From Serpula lacrymans var. lacrymans S7.9 (Eukaryota > Basidiomycota > Agaricomycetes > Boletales > Serpulaceae), in NCBI RefSeq assembly GCF_000218685.1, contig NW_006763294.1, positions 1,183,577 to 1,247,576 on the forward strand: a stretch of 64,000 bases of DNA, in the 5' to 3' direction. Position numbers and translations under genes: made by a program. Numbering within the stretch: the stretch's first letter is position 1; each line of letters opens with the position of its first letter. The notes beneath the pieces are model-generated. The model had not been told where the DNA came from, ran no database searches, and worked only from the letters and a program-made list of their open reading frames with translations. This document shows positions 47,272 to 60,700 of this stretch, piece by piece.

Positions 47272-49619
47272 ATAGGCATTCTTATATTCTTCTTGATTCT
47301 TTGTTCTCTTCGAGTTTCAATATCAATCTACAATACCTCTGTTCATATCCTCGATATGCTCCCTTTGGCTCTAGTCAATCTCGTCAATACGCTTTGCTCT
47401 CGTATACCCTCTTGCGGAATCTTGTGTATTACTACTTATTCTACCGGCTTTTAAACTCAACTATTTTTCATTCAAAAGTAAAATATTGTTATACATTTTC
47501 GAATCGATTCGCTCGTCGTTTCGTATGTTTCTTTTCTTCGCACTGTTCCGTTTACCCCTCTCGCATTTGTATCATTGCATATTTATACACCATACTGCGG
47601 AATATAATAATCATGATAATAGGCATAGTATGTGCACGCCGTTTAGGAGAAATGTTGTGGTTGAATTGCGTACAAAAAAACGAGGGGTGTGCGATGCGAG
47701 TCGTCATGGGGCTCACATGCGGTGGTAGAATTTTGGAAGTTGCCTACGCCACTGTATGGGAAGGAAATGAGGTTTCGGGCCACCGTGTCTTTCCGGGTCT
47801 CTTGAACAATGGGATGAATCAATGGTCCAAAGTTATGAATAAGAATAAACTCTGGATTGCAAAGAAATGAAGTTTTGGATACCGTGTCTTTCCGGGTCTC
47901 TTGAGCAACGAGACGACTTAATGGTCCAAAGTTATGAATAAACCCTGGATTGCAAAGAAAAAGTTATAAACACATCAGCGCAGAAATGAATTGTCCTCTC
48001 TAAGGACACGGACAGAAATAACGAAGGGATTTTGAACTCTTATTGGCTGGTGACCTGTGGTGGCATCGATAGAAGTTCAAAGAGTTCAGTTATTTCATAA
48101 GAGTTCTTCTCATCGTTGCCTACGCGTGCGTCATGTAAGAAGTAGCAAAAATAGACCGATACAGCTGCCTTCAAAACTGTGAGCTTCCTACATGTCTTTT
48201 CCGAAAGAGTCGCAAGTAGTTGGAGTAGTAGATGCGCTTCGCTTTGGCGTGGCCGTGGAGTAAAGTGATGACCATACTGAAATGTCCAAATATGGACAAG
48301 TCAAGACATATCAGGCTGAGTATTTGTTGTCCGTCAGACCGCATCTGCCTATCTCGACTGTGGAGTCTGTTTTCAGCAAGCTCATTGTAGCTGAATTAGA
48401 AAGAAAATAGATTACCTGAACCCTAGCCTCGTAATACGACATCATTGTTCATGATAAGCTTTGATTGCACAAAGATTGTTAAACCTAACGTAGATTATTT
48501 TACGTTATTGACATCCAAACACCCTATCATCATAATAAGAGAGATGCAGAACCTTGAAAGCATATAGCGGTGGCGGAATGGAAGCATAGGTACGAACAAG
48601 TTCCACTGTGTTTAAAAGTCTTGGATTAATGAGGTCGGGTACACGGTCCGGCTTTAGTCTATATACGACTTGCAGACCCGTCAAGTCGTCGCATTACCGC
48701 CAGGACGGCAAACTGTTAGGGTCGTACATTGCACAGCGAAAGACGGATAATTCCTGTTCCCAGGGTACATTGAGTTCCTTATTTGACTGAGTTGAAGGTA
48801 TCTTGCCCTGGGTAATACAGTAGTCTTTCGTTGGAAATATGACTTTACCTGTGAAAAAACGCACAGCCAATGACGATAGCCCCATTGTAAAGAAGCCATA
48901 TTACGCACTTGGTTTCTTTTCAGCCGTCAACACATCGACGCTCAAATTCTATGCAAAGCCTGGGGTGTGGGGCTGTACGGAATGTTCTGTGCCTTCGACT
49001 CACCAGAAAGGCGATATTCTTGAGAAATTGACGGCATAGCTATTGAGATGGCAGACGTTAGCCTCGAGGACATGTGGAAATACCCGGTTAAAAGATGAGT
49101 ACTGAATTGGAGATACCATTGATTTACAGGGGAACACAGGGAAGCAGTCTGACAGAAACGTGGAGGGCTAAACCTGAACCTTCTATGCTTCTAAGTTAGA
49201 GCCTTTGGGAAGCTGTCCACCGCGTGCTAGCTCATTTCGAGTACTGCGATCCTGAGATGAGATGTTCGTGTCCTCGTCGTTCACATATGAAAGTTATGCT
49301 GAGATTTGCCAGTGTCAGGTTATTCTGAGCAGCGTCCAAAGTCCGAATGACCGCATGAGCAAGTCAGACAATACGTACATCGACGACACTGGATTATAGA
49401 ATATTTCTGAGAACGTCGGGTGCTTGTTGACGCCGGTGGAGACGACGAGCGCTGGTATGTACGGGTGAAGCGAGTCATCGAGCAACCTGTCTAAGGAAAT
49501 GAGCGTGGCTGTGACCTTCCTTATGTGGGTCCAGTGCAGTATTAAAAGTAAGCAGCATCCGACACCCGAACCACATCTGTCAAAATTATTATCCCTCCTC
49601 TATATCCACCACCACCACA
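47272..49619. other. Long intergenic region, no gene recognised
   Basis: Contains a tandem duplication at 47764-47960 (listed separately). Frames such as 47250-47870 and 48839-49039 lack family features; the first is AT-rich read-through of the bZIP 3' flank. The right end holds the NMNAT promoter. Confidence 0.45.
47764..47960. repeat. Imperfect tandem duplication of about 100 bp
   Basis: Copy 1 (about 47764-47866) and copy 2 (about 47867-47960) share CCGTGTCTTTCCGGGTCTCT, AATGGTCCAAAGTTATGAAT and TGGATTGCAAAGAAA. Copy 2 lacks a few bases near AAGAATAAAC. Non-coding as far as I can see. Confidence 0.85.
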
Positions 49620-51158
49620 ATGGCGGAAGAGACCGTGGCTCGACGAACCAACAGCTTTTCTAATCCCCCAAATTATTCATTTATCTCTCACCGCCTCAAC
49701 AAAACTCTCCGTGACTCCAATAAACAGCCAATAGTCCTTGTCGCATGTGGATCCTTCAGTCCAGTGACCTACCTCCACCTCCGTATGTTCGAAATGGCAA
49801 AGGATTTCGTACGGCAGAACACAGACTTCGAAATAGTCGGCGGATATCTCAGTCCTGTCAGCGATATGTACAAGAAACCAGGGTTGCTCAACGCCCGTCA
49901 CAGGTGAGGGTTTTTCAGGGTATCTTCCACTCACGCCTTCATTTCCTCGCGGGTTGAGTCTTTGTCTTGTCATGTCTTGCCGTCGGAGCGTCCTCATAGC
50001 TTTCCAATATGGTGTTATTCTGAGCTTGCGTTCCTGGTCAGCCGAACTTGCGGCCGCCTGTCACTGCTTCCACGCTTAGACCCGTGATCAGCTACTACCG
50101 TCCTGGTACACTCATACTTCACATCTCTTATAAGAGTTACAAGTGTGTTTGTATCGCAATGGATAAGTGGTATCTTGTTATCGGGTCATGAGCGTCAAGC
50201 GTGCCGGCCCGGCCTTTTATCTTCCGTAATCATTCAGGCTGTTATCCTGCCAATGTCACCGCCACAACAAACAATTTTAACACTCTGAACATGTTGTCGT
50301 AGGGTAGCACAGCCTGTTCTATCGGATCATGCTCTTTGTTGTAGTCCACAGCATGCCTCTACTCAGAGATCATATCATCTCCTGCGGAGACATAATCATC
50401 ACTAAACTCATTGATCAGCGCCTTTTCCTTCTAGAAATATCCGAGTCTTCCAACAGAACAACGTGCTAATCAGGCTTCCTTCATTTAACAGAGTAAACAT
50501 GTGCACACTCGCTGCGGAACAAACGTCTTCGTGGCTAATGATTGACTCTTGGGAAGCTTTTCAAAGCTACCAGCGTACAGCCGTGGTGCTTGACCATTTC
50601 GACTACGAGATCAATACAGTCCTTGGCGGTGTTCACACACAAAGTGGCGAGCACCGTAATGTCAGGGTCATGCTACTGGCTGGTTCTGACTTGATCAGTA
50701 CAATGTCTGAACCTGGTGTATGGTCACACGCTGATGTGAGTAACTGTCTTACTCGTACTTTGTCGGCCTTCTTTCTGTAATCATGCTTCGGCATCTGGCT
50801 TTTACGGCATAGTCTCACTCATTGTTGATATTGGCAGTTGGATCACATCTTGGGACGCTACGGCACATTTATAATTGAGCGTGCAGGATCAGGCATGGAT
50901 CAAGCTACGGACAGCTTGGCACGATGGAGAAGTAACATCTATTTGATTCCTCAGTTGATTCAAAACGATGTTTCGTCCACCAAAGTTCGCCTGTTCCTGC
51001 GCCGGGGTCTCTCGGTGAAGTATCTCCTACCTGCTGCCGTAGTGGAATATATCGAGGAGAACAATTTATACCTGGATGATGGTCCTGGAACGGAAAAGGA
51101 TAAAGGAAAAGATAGTGATGTCAGTGGCGGGAGTAGCAGGAAGGCTTTGCAGTCATGA
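49620..51158 (+). CDS. NMA1: Nicotinamide/nicotinate mononucleotide adenylyltransferase
   Basis: Three exons (49620-49903, 50492-50735, 50838-51158) give 282 residues. The nucleotidyltransferase motif is GSFSPVTYLHLRMFEMA, with TYLHL in place of the more usual THxHL. Others are GGYLSPVSDMYKKPGL, RVNMCTLAAEQTSSWLMIDS, VMLLAGSDLISTM and the second signature NDVSSTKVRLFLRRGLS. The enzyme joins NMN or NaMN to ATP to make NAD or its deamido form, the last shared step of NAD synthesis. The first intron is 588 nt, about ten times the local norm. The C-terminal 30 residues are charged and probably disordered. Confidence 0.92.
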
Positions 51159-52294
51159 TAGGGGAACTTTCATAGAGTGGTCCCACGAGGCCTCATTGGA
51201 CGCCAGATGTACGACTTCTTAGACCTTGCGTCATCTGCTATGCTCCATCACCGTTGGACGGAAAGAAGTTACCTCTCTTTGTATTTTTACGCCCAGCCTC
51301 TACACCTCATGTTTGGATTTTTTTTCTTCATGACGCCTAAGCTTTTCTTTTACCGGAAAGGACGGTGTCACACGATCATGAATGACTTTTGGGCATCTGA
51401 GCATCTCCTTCAAATGTTAAGTATGATCGTGGGTATGTGTATTATGCTGACCGTGTCGCCTTCAGGGAAAACTGTTTTGAAGCTTTGGCAGACGTGTCGA
51501 ACGTTCTACTGTAACCAGGCTGTCGGCACCGCGGCATCAGCGCCGCTGAGAACCAAAATATCAAGGACCGGATTACTCCGCCAAACTGCAGGTGCGATCA
51601 CATCTAGTATTTGATCACACTCAAGCCTCGAGTTTTCAGAGTGCATACAAGTGTGTACCTTGCACTAAGCGGTTGATGTGATCACAGGACCATCTATAAC
51701 CAGGTTTAAAAAGCGCGGTTCTCATCGAGTATAGCATCTCGTAACGTTTGGGGTTTGCCGTTTCAGGGTTTGACTTACTTGGCGACTCGTTTGGGCTTTA
51801 CAATAACTGCAGAGACGAGGAAACGCTGAACGTTGTGCATAAGGGACTCCAATTGCGGACATGCAATGTGAAGTGCCTTCCAAATGTATGCAAAGATACT
51901 TCTGTTGCTCTTTTCATTCAGAACCGCTGACTCAAGGTCTATTCGGAATTCGGCAGCAGGTATGTCCCTTAGTCGTGGAAACTCGTGGAGGACTCGTGGT
52001 GAGAACATGCACGCACAGAGTTCCGTCACGTCTCAATCATTCTGAGATCCGTTGTATTAACGATATCCACGGACTGGGTTTCCCGATGCTTTTTCTTTCT
52101 GTTCTAGGCTTGCATATGACTTGATCAAGGCTTCTGAAATACAAATCATCAAACTAAATCAACGCGAGACGGCAAGTGTTTGGCGTCTTTCCGCTGGGAC
52201 GCATCGGCCACCTTGTATCCTCCTAGCGAGGTGGCCTTCCTGGGGGTATTTATGAGGGGAACAAGAGCAATAGCTGGATGCAATCCAACACACC
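51159..52294. other. Intergenic, no gene recognised
   Basis: A 145-codon frame (51177-51614) begins just after the NMNAT stop; it has no family features and is probably chance. Confidence 0.45.
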
Positions 52295-54422
52295 ATGTCC
52301 TCTATCTCATCCTTGCCAGTCGTCACCGGAAACGCTGCATTCACCGCCAAAGTGAGCGATGTCAGAGAAAGACTCGAATCGCAAATACCTACTACCCTCC
52401 GTCTCCCTTCTTCTTTATTGGACAACTTGCCACTAGACGTAACTGGAATCCCCGAGTCTTGTGGTCTTCTCTCTGAGAATGAGCTCGCGATCACTGATCT
52501 CGACGCTACTGCCGTTTGCGACAAAATCGCGAAAGGAGAGCTCACCGCGGTCGATACTGTCACGGCTTTTGGAAAACGGGCCGCTATTGCTCACCAGTTG
52601 ACTGCGTGCCTCACCGATTATTTCTTGGACGTGGCCATCGCTCAAGCACAAGAATTAGATGATTATTTCAAGCGTGAAGGCAAAGTATTCGGGCCGCTTC
52701 ACGGTTTGCCTATATCAGTCAAGGTATTTGGATCCCTTTTAGCTTCTCCGTAACGGAATGTGTTCATAAGGACTAGGATCATATCCCTATTAGAGGAAGA
52801 TGGTGTTCTGTGTCCTTTCTTTCCACATTAGCTGTTTCCACCGAGGACTGCGACATGATCAGAATTCTTAGAAGTCTCGGTGCTAGTGAGTATGCCGATA
52901 CTATTATCGTTTCACTTATGAGTAATACGGGCGGCAGTTTTCTACGTCAAAACAACTCAGCCTCAAGGAGGTATGACACTCGAATGCCTTTCATTCTACG
53001 GTCGTACCGTAAGTCTTCATTTGTTTATCGCGAATACGGCATCTCATTTCACGGTAGCTTAACCCTTACAATTCTAACCTCACTGCTGGTGGATCTACCG
53101 GTGGCGAAGGGGCGCTCCTTGCTATGAAAGGATCGTGCATGGGACTAGGAACGTGAGTTACGTCATAATGTCTATTAACAGTTCATATCTTGACAGAGTT
53201 GCAACAGGGACGCTGGGGGATCTATTCGTGCACCTTGCGCTAACTGCGGGTTGTATGGCATATGTCCGACTGCAAAGACGCTACCGACGCGTGGTTATAC
53301 TTGGTTGTGAGTATTTTTATTTATCCCCAATGATATACTTATCTGAGGCTCACTTCGCGCCAGCCAATACGGCGCTGATGGAGTTTCACAATCAACTGGC
53401 CCTATGTGTCGATCCGCACGCGATATGAAGACTTTCCTGCACGCCATTAACAGTGCTGGTGCAGCTCTCTCAGACTCGTCGCTTATACCTATACCGTGTG
53501 CTGTCCCTGACCTTAGTCAGAGGAAGCTACGTGTGGGTATTATGACGCACGACAATGTAGTGTTACCTCACCCTCCTATCCTACGCGCACTCGAGATTGC
53601 AAAGCAGAAGCTGAGTGTTGCTCCAAACATCGAACTTATTGAGTACATACCTTACGACCACGATCGGGGGTACAATATTATAGTAAGTCCTCCTTTCCTT
53701 ATAAGAGGTTTGGCTAATTGTCTCTGTAGCGAGAAACTTATTTCGAGGACGGTGGCCAGATTGTAAGGCGTCACTTAGATGCAGGAGGAGAAAATATCAC
53801 TCCCCTACTGGAATGGGCCATCAGCCCACCTTTCACAAAAGATCACGACGCAGCAGGAATACACGCGGTATGTTAATTAATTTTTCTCTTCTTCGCCGAT
53901 AGCTCATTTATTACTATGTATTTAGTTGCGTAACGAGAGAGATAAATACCGCTTTAATTATTCGGACCACTGGAACATAGCTGGTTGCGACGTGGTCTTG
54001 TGCCCGCCAGGTCCTGGGACGGCCGGCCTTCATGAAACAATGAAATATTGGGGGTAGGTACTACTCTGAAGATGCAGCTGATACAATGCTCATGCCTCAA
54101 ACAGCTACCTTGCGATTTGGAATTTACTGGATTATCCTGGCCTTGTATTTCCTACTGGACTCAAAGCCGACCCCAGCATTGATGTCATTCGAGAATCATT
54201 CGAACCCATGAGTGACTCTGACCAGTATAATAACTCTCTATGTGCGCAAATTTCTTGTATCCGAGGTGAAATATACTGACCGCGAGACCATTGTACATTC
54301 TGACAGATGACCCCGAGCTATTTGTTGGAGCCCCCATATCTTTACAACTAGTGGCACGTCGCTTCAACGATGGCTTGCTGCTAGCCGCACAGGAGATCAT
54401 CGAAAAAGTCATTAAATCTTGA
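52295..54422 (+). CDS. Amidase signature-family hydrolase, acetamidase/fatty-acid-amide type
   Basis: Ten exons (52295-52723, 52777-52885, 52938-53008, 53058-53152, 53208-53306, 53364-53682, 53730-53867, 53926-54053, 54105-54241, 54307-54422) encode 546 residues, the normal length for fungal AmdS-like enzymes. The catalytic Lys is in LHGLPISVKDHIPIRG. The amidase signature follows as NLTAGGSTGGEGALLAMKGS and GLGTDAGGSIRAPCANCGLY, holding the cis-Ser and the nucleophile Ser of GGSIR. Later landmarks are QPQGGMTLECLSFYG, CDVVLCPPGPGTA and GAPISLQLVARRFNDG. It should hydrolyse a small or fatty amide to acid and ammonia; the substrate cannot be told from sequence. Confidence 0.92.
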
Positions 54423-55429
54423 AATTCAAGTTATTCAGTAGTTTGTCTTGATTCTTTTTATATAGATCAGTTAGACCACGTCTTTTTTTGCAATGTATAT
54501 GTTTTCAAAAAAAATTGACTAAGCTCCAGTGGTACATGGAACCGGCGTCGGTAACCGTGGCCAGTAACGTAACCAGTAAAAGTCCTTTCCTTTCACTGGC
54601 ATTTACTGTACCCAGTTGGTCGTAGAGTATGCTCAACTCTTCACGAATAATGCGGCACCTCTCTGCTACTGGTGATCACATCACGAGGACTTCAGTGCAC
54701 AACAAATTCTGAGCAGAATCAGACACACCTCACACTCAGGCTTGTTGGCTTATCTTAGTCCATGGAATTCGTGTGTTGGAAGCTACGATCATGATGATGG
54801 TTTGCGGTGTAGCATCGCTTTCAAGTTACTATACTTAGGTGGGAGTTTTAAAAATGGCAGTTCCAACTTGAAGTCAGACGTAGGCGCCCTTGGACCAAAT
54901 TTTGATATGCCCGTCGATATCTCACTGGACCACCTCACCACAACATTGGTATTTCAACATCAACCCCTGCGGAGCATTCGTTACTATCAAGATCCAGTCC
55001 GACTTACTCGAGAAAACATCTGGGACGCATTAAGTCAGGTAGTGCCTTAGATTGTAGGTGGGCAGTGGGGACTAGTATATACTACCTGATAACATCATGA
55101 TGGGGCTGTGTTGATGGTTGTGGGCCCGGGCTTGATATCGGTTTGCTGTTCATTCAAGTGTCCGTTGGTCTAAATGAACGGGGTATATTTCCTGTGGAGT
55201 TATGCAGGCGTATAACCCTTTCTTTAAAGAATAGCCAGTCCACAGTAACCTGGTCATCGTACAGTGCGGATTCTGTCATGTCGTCATGTACGCCGCCCAA
55301 GTAGGTCTCATGTTTGCGAACTATAGAATCACACAGCTCATTTAAGTTATTATCGCAGCTGGAGTTCGTTCAGCCCGTAAGTCCTTACTTGCTTAAGTCA
55401 GCCCGCGAGACTAACATTTAAACCATCTT
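54423..55429. other. Intergenic, no gene recognised
   Basis: About 1 kb with one unsupported frame (54742-55050). Confidence 0.45.
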
Positions 55430-57118
55430 ATGTCCACCATGGTCACAGAGATACTCCTATTGTGCGTCGTAATCATCCCTGAGTATTCTATCACCATCTG
55501 CTGATGACCCACTGCTACTACAGGCTCTTGGGTACACTTTCAGCTTCGGACTATTTGGGATATTGATTGTGCAAACTTGTGCGTATCCCATCCAGCGCTC
55601 ATTGCTTGCTTCATTTAATATGTGGATTTGCATAGTTATCTACTATACGCGGTTTACTAATGATCCAAGATGGCTGAAATGCCTCGGTAAGTTTACCAAT
55701 ATTATCACATTATGCAGCTAACTTCCTATAATGTAGTCTGGCTCATCTTTTTGATGGAATGTCTTGGATCTGCTTTCACTCTTTATGCGTTTTGGCTCGG
55801 AGCTAGTGTGCATTGCCTTTCTTGTGCTATAGATGGAGGTTATTATATCAAACCAGATTGTGAAATGGTTTTATTTAGTGTATGGTACTTGGTATCCCTC
55901 TTCGTCCTTACGGGATTGAGTACGTGGTTTTTTTCTGTCTAGAATATCCCACCATTAACGTCCTGTTAGTATCATCATCAGTGCACGCCTTTTATTGTTG
56001 GAGAATTTGGGTGATAGGAAGGTCACTGATTGTTCCTATTGTGGTCATGTTGGTAAGTTGGACCAAAGTTGCTATAATGTTTTTTTTCGGTGACGAAACC
56101 ACATTTATTTCTTCAGTTATCCATCACTCAAAGTTTCGTAGCCATATACGGGGCTTTTAGGGTCAGTAAGATATATTTTAGTTGGGCCATCAACTGATAG
56201 GCTGGTTAAAGGGATTGATGGGAGGTACTCCATCGAATAATATCGACTATGTAGGTACCTGTCTAGTGTCATCCCGAGATTATATCTCAGTCGAAGATAT
56301 CTCCATTACCCTGCGTAGATTTGGTTGGCTGGAAGTTGTTTGTGTGACCTTTTAATTACAATACAAACCACTCGGCTGGTGCGTAACCTTGCTGATAGTC
56401 TCGTCCCCCGGTTTGCTGACATCAATTTTTATAGCTCCTTCTCCAAAAATCTGGGTCAGGTATCAGCAAAACCAAGTCCATCCTTGTCAAGCTGGTCAAA
56501 CTGACCATTGAAACCGGAATGGTGACTGTCGCAGCTACCCTGCTAGAATTACTTTTCGCTGTCGTTCTGTATCGGTGGACCCATATCGCCCATCTCATCG
56601 TGTACGATTTAATTCCCATACCGTCCCAGCCTATATTGGTACCCACCTGATGTATCTTTTTGTCCAGTTTCTTTTCTCTCTCCAAACTGTGTGTCCTTAT
56701 CTTAGCAGCTCCCTCATACAGTCTACTCACGGCAATATATATCTTTAGTTATGCCAATTGCATGCTAGCCAATCTCAATTCCCGTCTGCTCATGGCCAAG
56801 GACTCTGAGCAGGACCACGTTTCGTCTATACATTTCGATGGTCACACACGACGTACTGCAACTCTAGTCCTGACTTAAAGTCGGCAGAGCGTAACAGCTC
56901 GGAGGCGTGCATCAATGTCAAACATTGAAATAGCCCTTGTAAGTGATTGGGGTCGTCCTAAGCAACATTGATTGACGTGGGCCTTTCTCTTCACCAAACA
57001 GACTCGACACGATGTGAGCGGGCAATCCCCTGGAGGAGCCATCGAGATACTCCCCTCCATTGCTCACGATACTCAGCAGTGGAAGCTGACAACTTTGCCT
57101 TGGGTAAAATACCCCTGA
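55430..57118 (+). pseudogene. DUF6534-type 7-TM protein, copy D, with an early stop in the tail
   Basis: Same family as copies A-C, on the other strand and 29 kb away. Exons read ALGYTFSFGLFGILIVQT, FIYYTRFTNDPRWLKCL, WLIFLMECLGSAFTLYAFWL, VHAFYCWRIWVIGRSLIV, LSITQSFVAIYGAF, IWLAGSCLCDLLITIQTTRL, SILVKLVKLTIETGMVTVAA and SYANCMLANLNSRLLMAKDS. The frame then meets TAA at 56876-56878. Homologous tail sequence continues in the same frame beyond it, through one more intron, and ends QWKLTTLPWVKYP with a stop at 57116-57118. The exon between GAF and IWLAGS (about 56160-56315) could not be resolved. The membrane core may still be made as a tail-less protein. Confidence 0.6.
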
Positions 57119-57767
57119 GAAATTATTAAATACATCAAATGAACCATGTACTTACTTTACGGACTATCCGCAAATTTGCGATTAATACAGTTCACCTTAA
57201 TCACACTCATGATTCAGCGGCAGGTTCAAAATATGCATTACTATTACTAGTAGAAGTAGCCTGCATACGGTGAAGAGAGGTCATAGAGGGCTTGCCGATC
57301 TAGCCTCATAGACCTGTCGAATAAGTAGCTAATGAAACAGTTACATGAAATAAACATACGACAGAATATGCACCAGCAAATACTAACTAGCGGGCCCCTA
57401 CTCCCCCTAGTAGTAAACGTAGTGAGCAAAACCAATTTACGAGTACGAGCAAAACAAGTTGGCTATCAACCTTCCATGAGAAACCACGAGTCCATAAGTC
57501 CAACGGAAGATAAAACACGAAAACCATAAGTATTCTATACTTGTACTTGTGACTACAATGAAAAAGAGCGTTGATTATGCGAAATAGCAACGTAGAACGC
57601 CGCTCCAGGAGTGTTGAAGGGGAGAGATATGCGAAGAAATGGATGAGGGGTGCATTGCCACAAAAGAAGCAATAAACGAGTCGTATATGCCGCATTAGAT
57701 AAATAGTAAGATTCTATTGTAGAAATTGTTCTTCTTTTCCTGGTCTGAGAATACGCTCGCCTGACAC
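57119..57767. other. Intergenic, 3' flank of the CSC1-like gene
   Basis: About 650 bp without a recognisable gene. Confidence 0.45.
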
Positions 57768-60700
57768 CTATTGTCTGTATACTCCTCTCCCCGCCATGTT
57801 AGGCGGTGGAAGCTCTTCCCGATAACTCGTGCCTTGCTGTGAAGGGGGATATGGCCGGTGCAGTGGTGCTTCTCTGTATCCATCAGTGGGGTTCCTGTAC
57901 ATCCCAGGTGGGGGCGGATACTGGGCCAGCGGTGACGGAGGCAAAGATGGGGTCATGCGAACTGGAGAACTATATTGAGGCAGTGCTGGCACTGGCGGGG
58001 GCGGGTGTCCATCATAGTAACCCATAGCCTGCTGTTCGTTGAGAAGCGGCAACTGGTCAACGTTGGCCATATCCAGTCTGGACAACTCAATATCGCTCTG
58101 CGACAGAGAGGGGCCTTTGGCCATGTATCGATCATAAACAGAAGGCGCGGGCGAGGCACGTCCGTTGTTCCCGTTGGCATAATAGAAAGATTTGGCAGCA
58201 TAGAGGGACGCGGCATCCGATCCACCTCCTTGCATGTTGAGCACCGTCGTTGACATCGATCGTTGATCCCAGTCAAGCTCGCCTCTATCGCGCTGGTATA
58301 AAGCAGGGTCATATTCGAGGTCGCGTTGTTCGATAGCTGCAATGCGAATGCCTCCTTCGATAACCTGTGCCTCCATCCCCCTTCCGCCATATTCGTTGAG
58401 CTTCGCTTCCTCGCTGCCGATTTTGCCTTTGTAGACGTCTGCAAGGAGGGGCATCATTTTGGCATGGAGCATGGGAGTAAAGAGCTCTGCATGCAGCGCG
58501 GGGTGGCCGAAACGCTTCTCGAGGCGATTTCCGGACGCATCTGCACGAGACGAATGGATCTTGGCATCGCGTAGTTCAGCTTCGGATGGGATGTGGAAGA
58601 GGTACTTGGTATAGAAGGTGCGATCAATGTAGATCTTGAAAGCGATGATAAAGAGGATAGGAGGAACAGTGGTGAGCCACATGAAGGACTTGAATTGATA
58701 CTGGAGGCCGATGGCTGTTTATGGGTTTAATCAGTACGCGAAAATTAACAATACGGAAAAAGTAGCTACTTAGGACCATCAAAAGTTGCATCAAAATGAC
58801 AGAAATTAGCAGGCGGTTCACTACGATATTCCACATACGCTAGTTTTATGTGTATCAGAACCAACAGTGATTGAAAAGAAATTCAGACAGACTTACCCCT
58901 CCTGTTTCGACTTGGGTGACGTACACAAACATGAGCTGATATTTATACACCCATGAACCAAGCCAGAAAACAATGGCACCGGCCAGCACAACGAGAGGGG
59001 CAAGTGGTGCGAACACAAGTGCGACTGTACCCATGAAGAGCTACAATCCAAATCATTGAGCAACAATGTATACAGGGAAGGGGGAGATCAAGACTTACTG
59101 TGTTTGAGCTATTGTGCAACAAAGCGAAACAGCGACAATTAGAATGTGTTATACGAGCGGTCGGGGATGTGAACGCACTAGTACACGGAATAATCAAACT
59201 CAGGTGGCTGTGTCCATTCGCGAATATCACGCGGCGTACGACCGAACACACTGACAAGGGTATTAGCACAATTCAAAAACATGGTAGCGCCGACGAAAAA
59301 CTCGTCTGCCAGATGAAATGTACGGCGACAGAGCAAACAAACAATAAAGGGGCAACAATAAAGGGACAAACACTTACTGAGTCTTGAACGACGTCCATAC
59401 TAAATTGAGAACTTGCGCTAGATCAAATATAACAAGGAATCCACGAAGCCTGCACAACCAAATCAGGGAAAAGCCCATGGGATAAAGAAAAGGAGGGACG
59501 CACGGGAAGAACGTCAGCCAGTATGATGCTTGGTTGATGTACGTTCGGTTGATAATACTTGGAAGGGCTGCCAAATTTAAATTTGATTTAGTATTGTATC
59601 ATCATCATCATCCTTGACATGCGCAATACAGAGGTTGCGAACAAGAGGTAGGCACTGAAACATAACAAGACTTACTATGCAGATTGTTGATTATATCTTG
59701 GAAACTGTGATGTTCACCAATCTCGAGGATGATCTCTTGAACCGAGTCTATTTCATAAATGAGTAGTGAGATGAGTGTGAGATTATGGCTTTAGTGTACG
59801 AAGCACTCACTGAAACCGACACCGATCAATGTGAAGATGACCAATTGCGAAATAACGAGGAAAGCAAAATAACGCGCAACGACTGCGCGATCAAGGCTAG
59901 TGGGTGTATGTTAGAAAGCAAGGGAGGTTTCGGCAATTTATCTCCCTTCACTGCTCCTCCCTCTTACTTGCATTTTGAACGAAGATGCAAAAACACTCAC
60001 CGACTCTGCGTCAACGCACCCTGCCATCGACTAACCCACCTCATCACGATGGGGAGGAAAAACGCGAAGAGAGCAGATACCGCTGGAGGAAGGACACCAG
60101 AGATGACTGCGAAAGAGCCAGGAGAGGCTTTGGACCAAGATTCGATGAAAGGGACAAACGCGGCTATCTATGTGTCGTATACGAGTATGGTAAGCGATTT
60201 CGTAACATTTGGAGAAGAGAATATATTCACCGAAGCCAAATTCGCCAAGATAGAGATAACGAAAAGAGGAATAGTATTGAAAAAGCAGACGAGAGCCAGG
60301 ATGAGAAAACCGAGAACTCTGTTACGGAATATCTCCGCTGGGGACATAGGGAGATTTTGCCATATCTTAAGTGGGGGGAAATAATTAGCCATTGCGTTTT
60401 CAAGTCATACAAACACAGGACAGGAAGACTTGGAAAATGGACGACAAATGACCAGTAATGTGGGGTATGCTGGAAAAGAAGCGATGCGACGAGAGTAGAG
60501 AACTCACGATATCCTTTGGATTAGGCGCCAAAACGACATCGGTTCCCTTGGGATGTTTTCCTCTCAGTATGTTAGCCACAATATGAGCGTATGGGACAGC
60601 TGCCATCGATGCAAAACCATAGTTCTCGGGTTTGCGAGTATCGATATGCGCTCGATATTCTGTTATGGCGAGCTCCGTTCGTTTGAGTTTAGCGCTAATG

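Noticed and set aside
47250..47870. Open frame of 206 codons overlapping the end of the bZIP gene
   Set aside because: Aromatic-rich translation of AT-rich 3' flank, overlapping the bZIP stop in another frame; typical random frame.
51177..51614. 145-codon open frame downstream of NMNAT
   Set aside because: No family resemblance and starts 18 bp after the NMNAT stop, where the 3' UTR should be.
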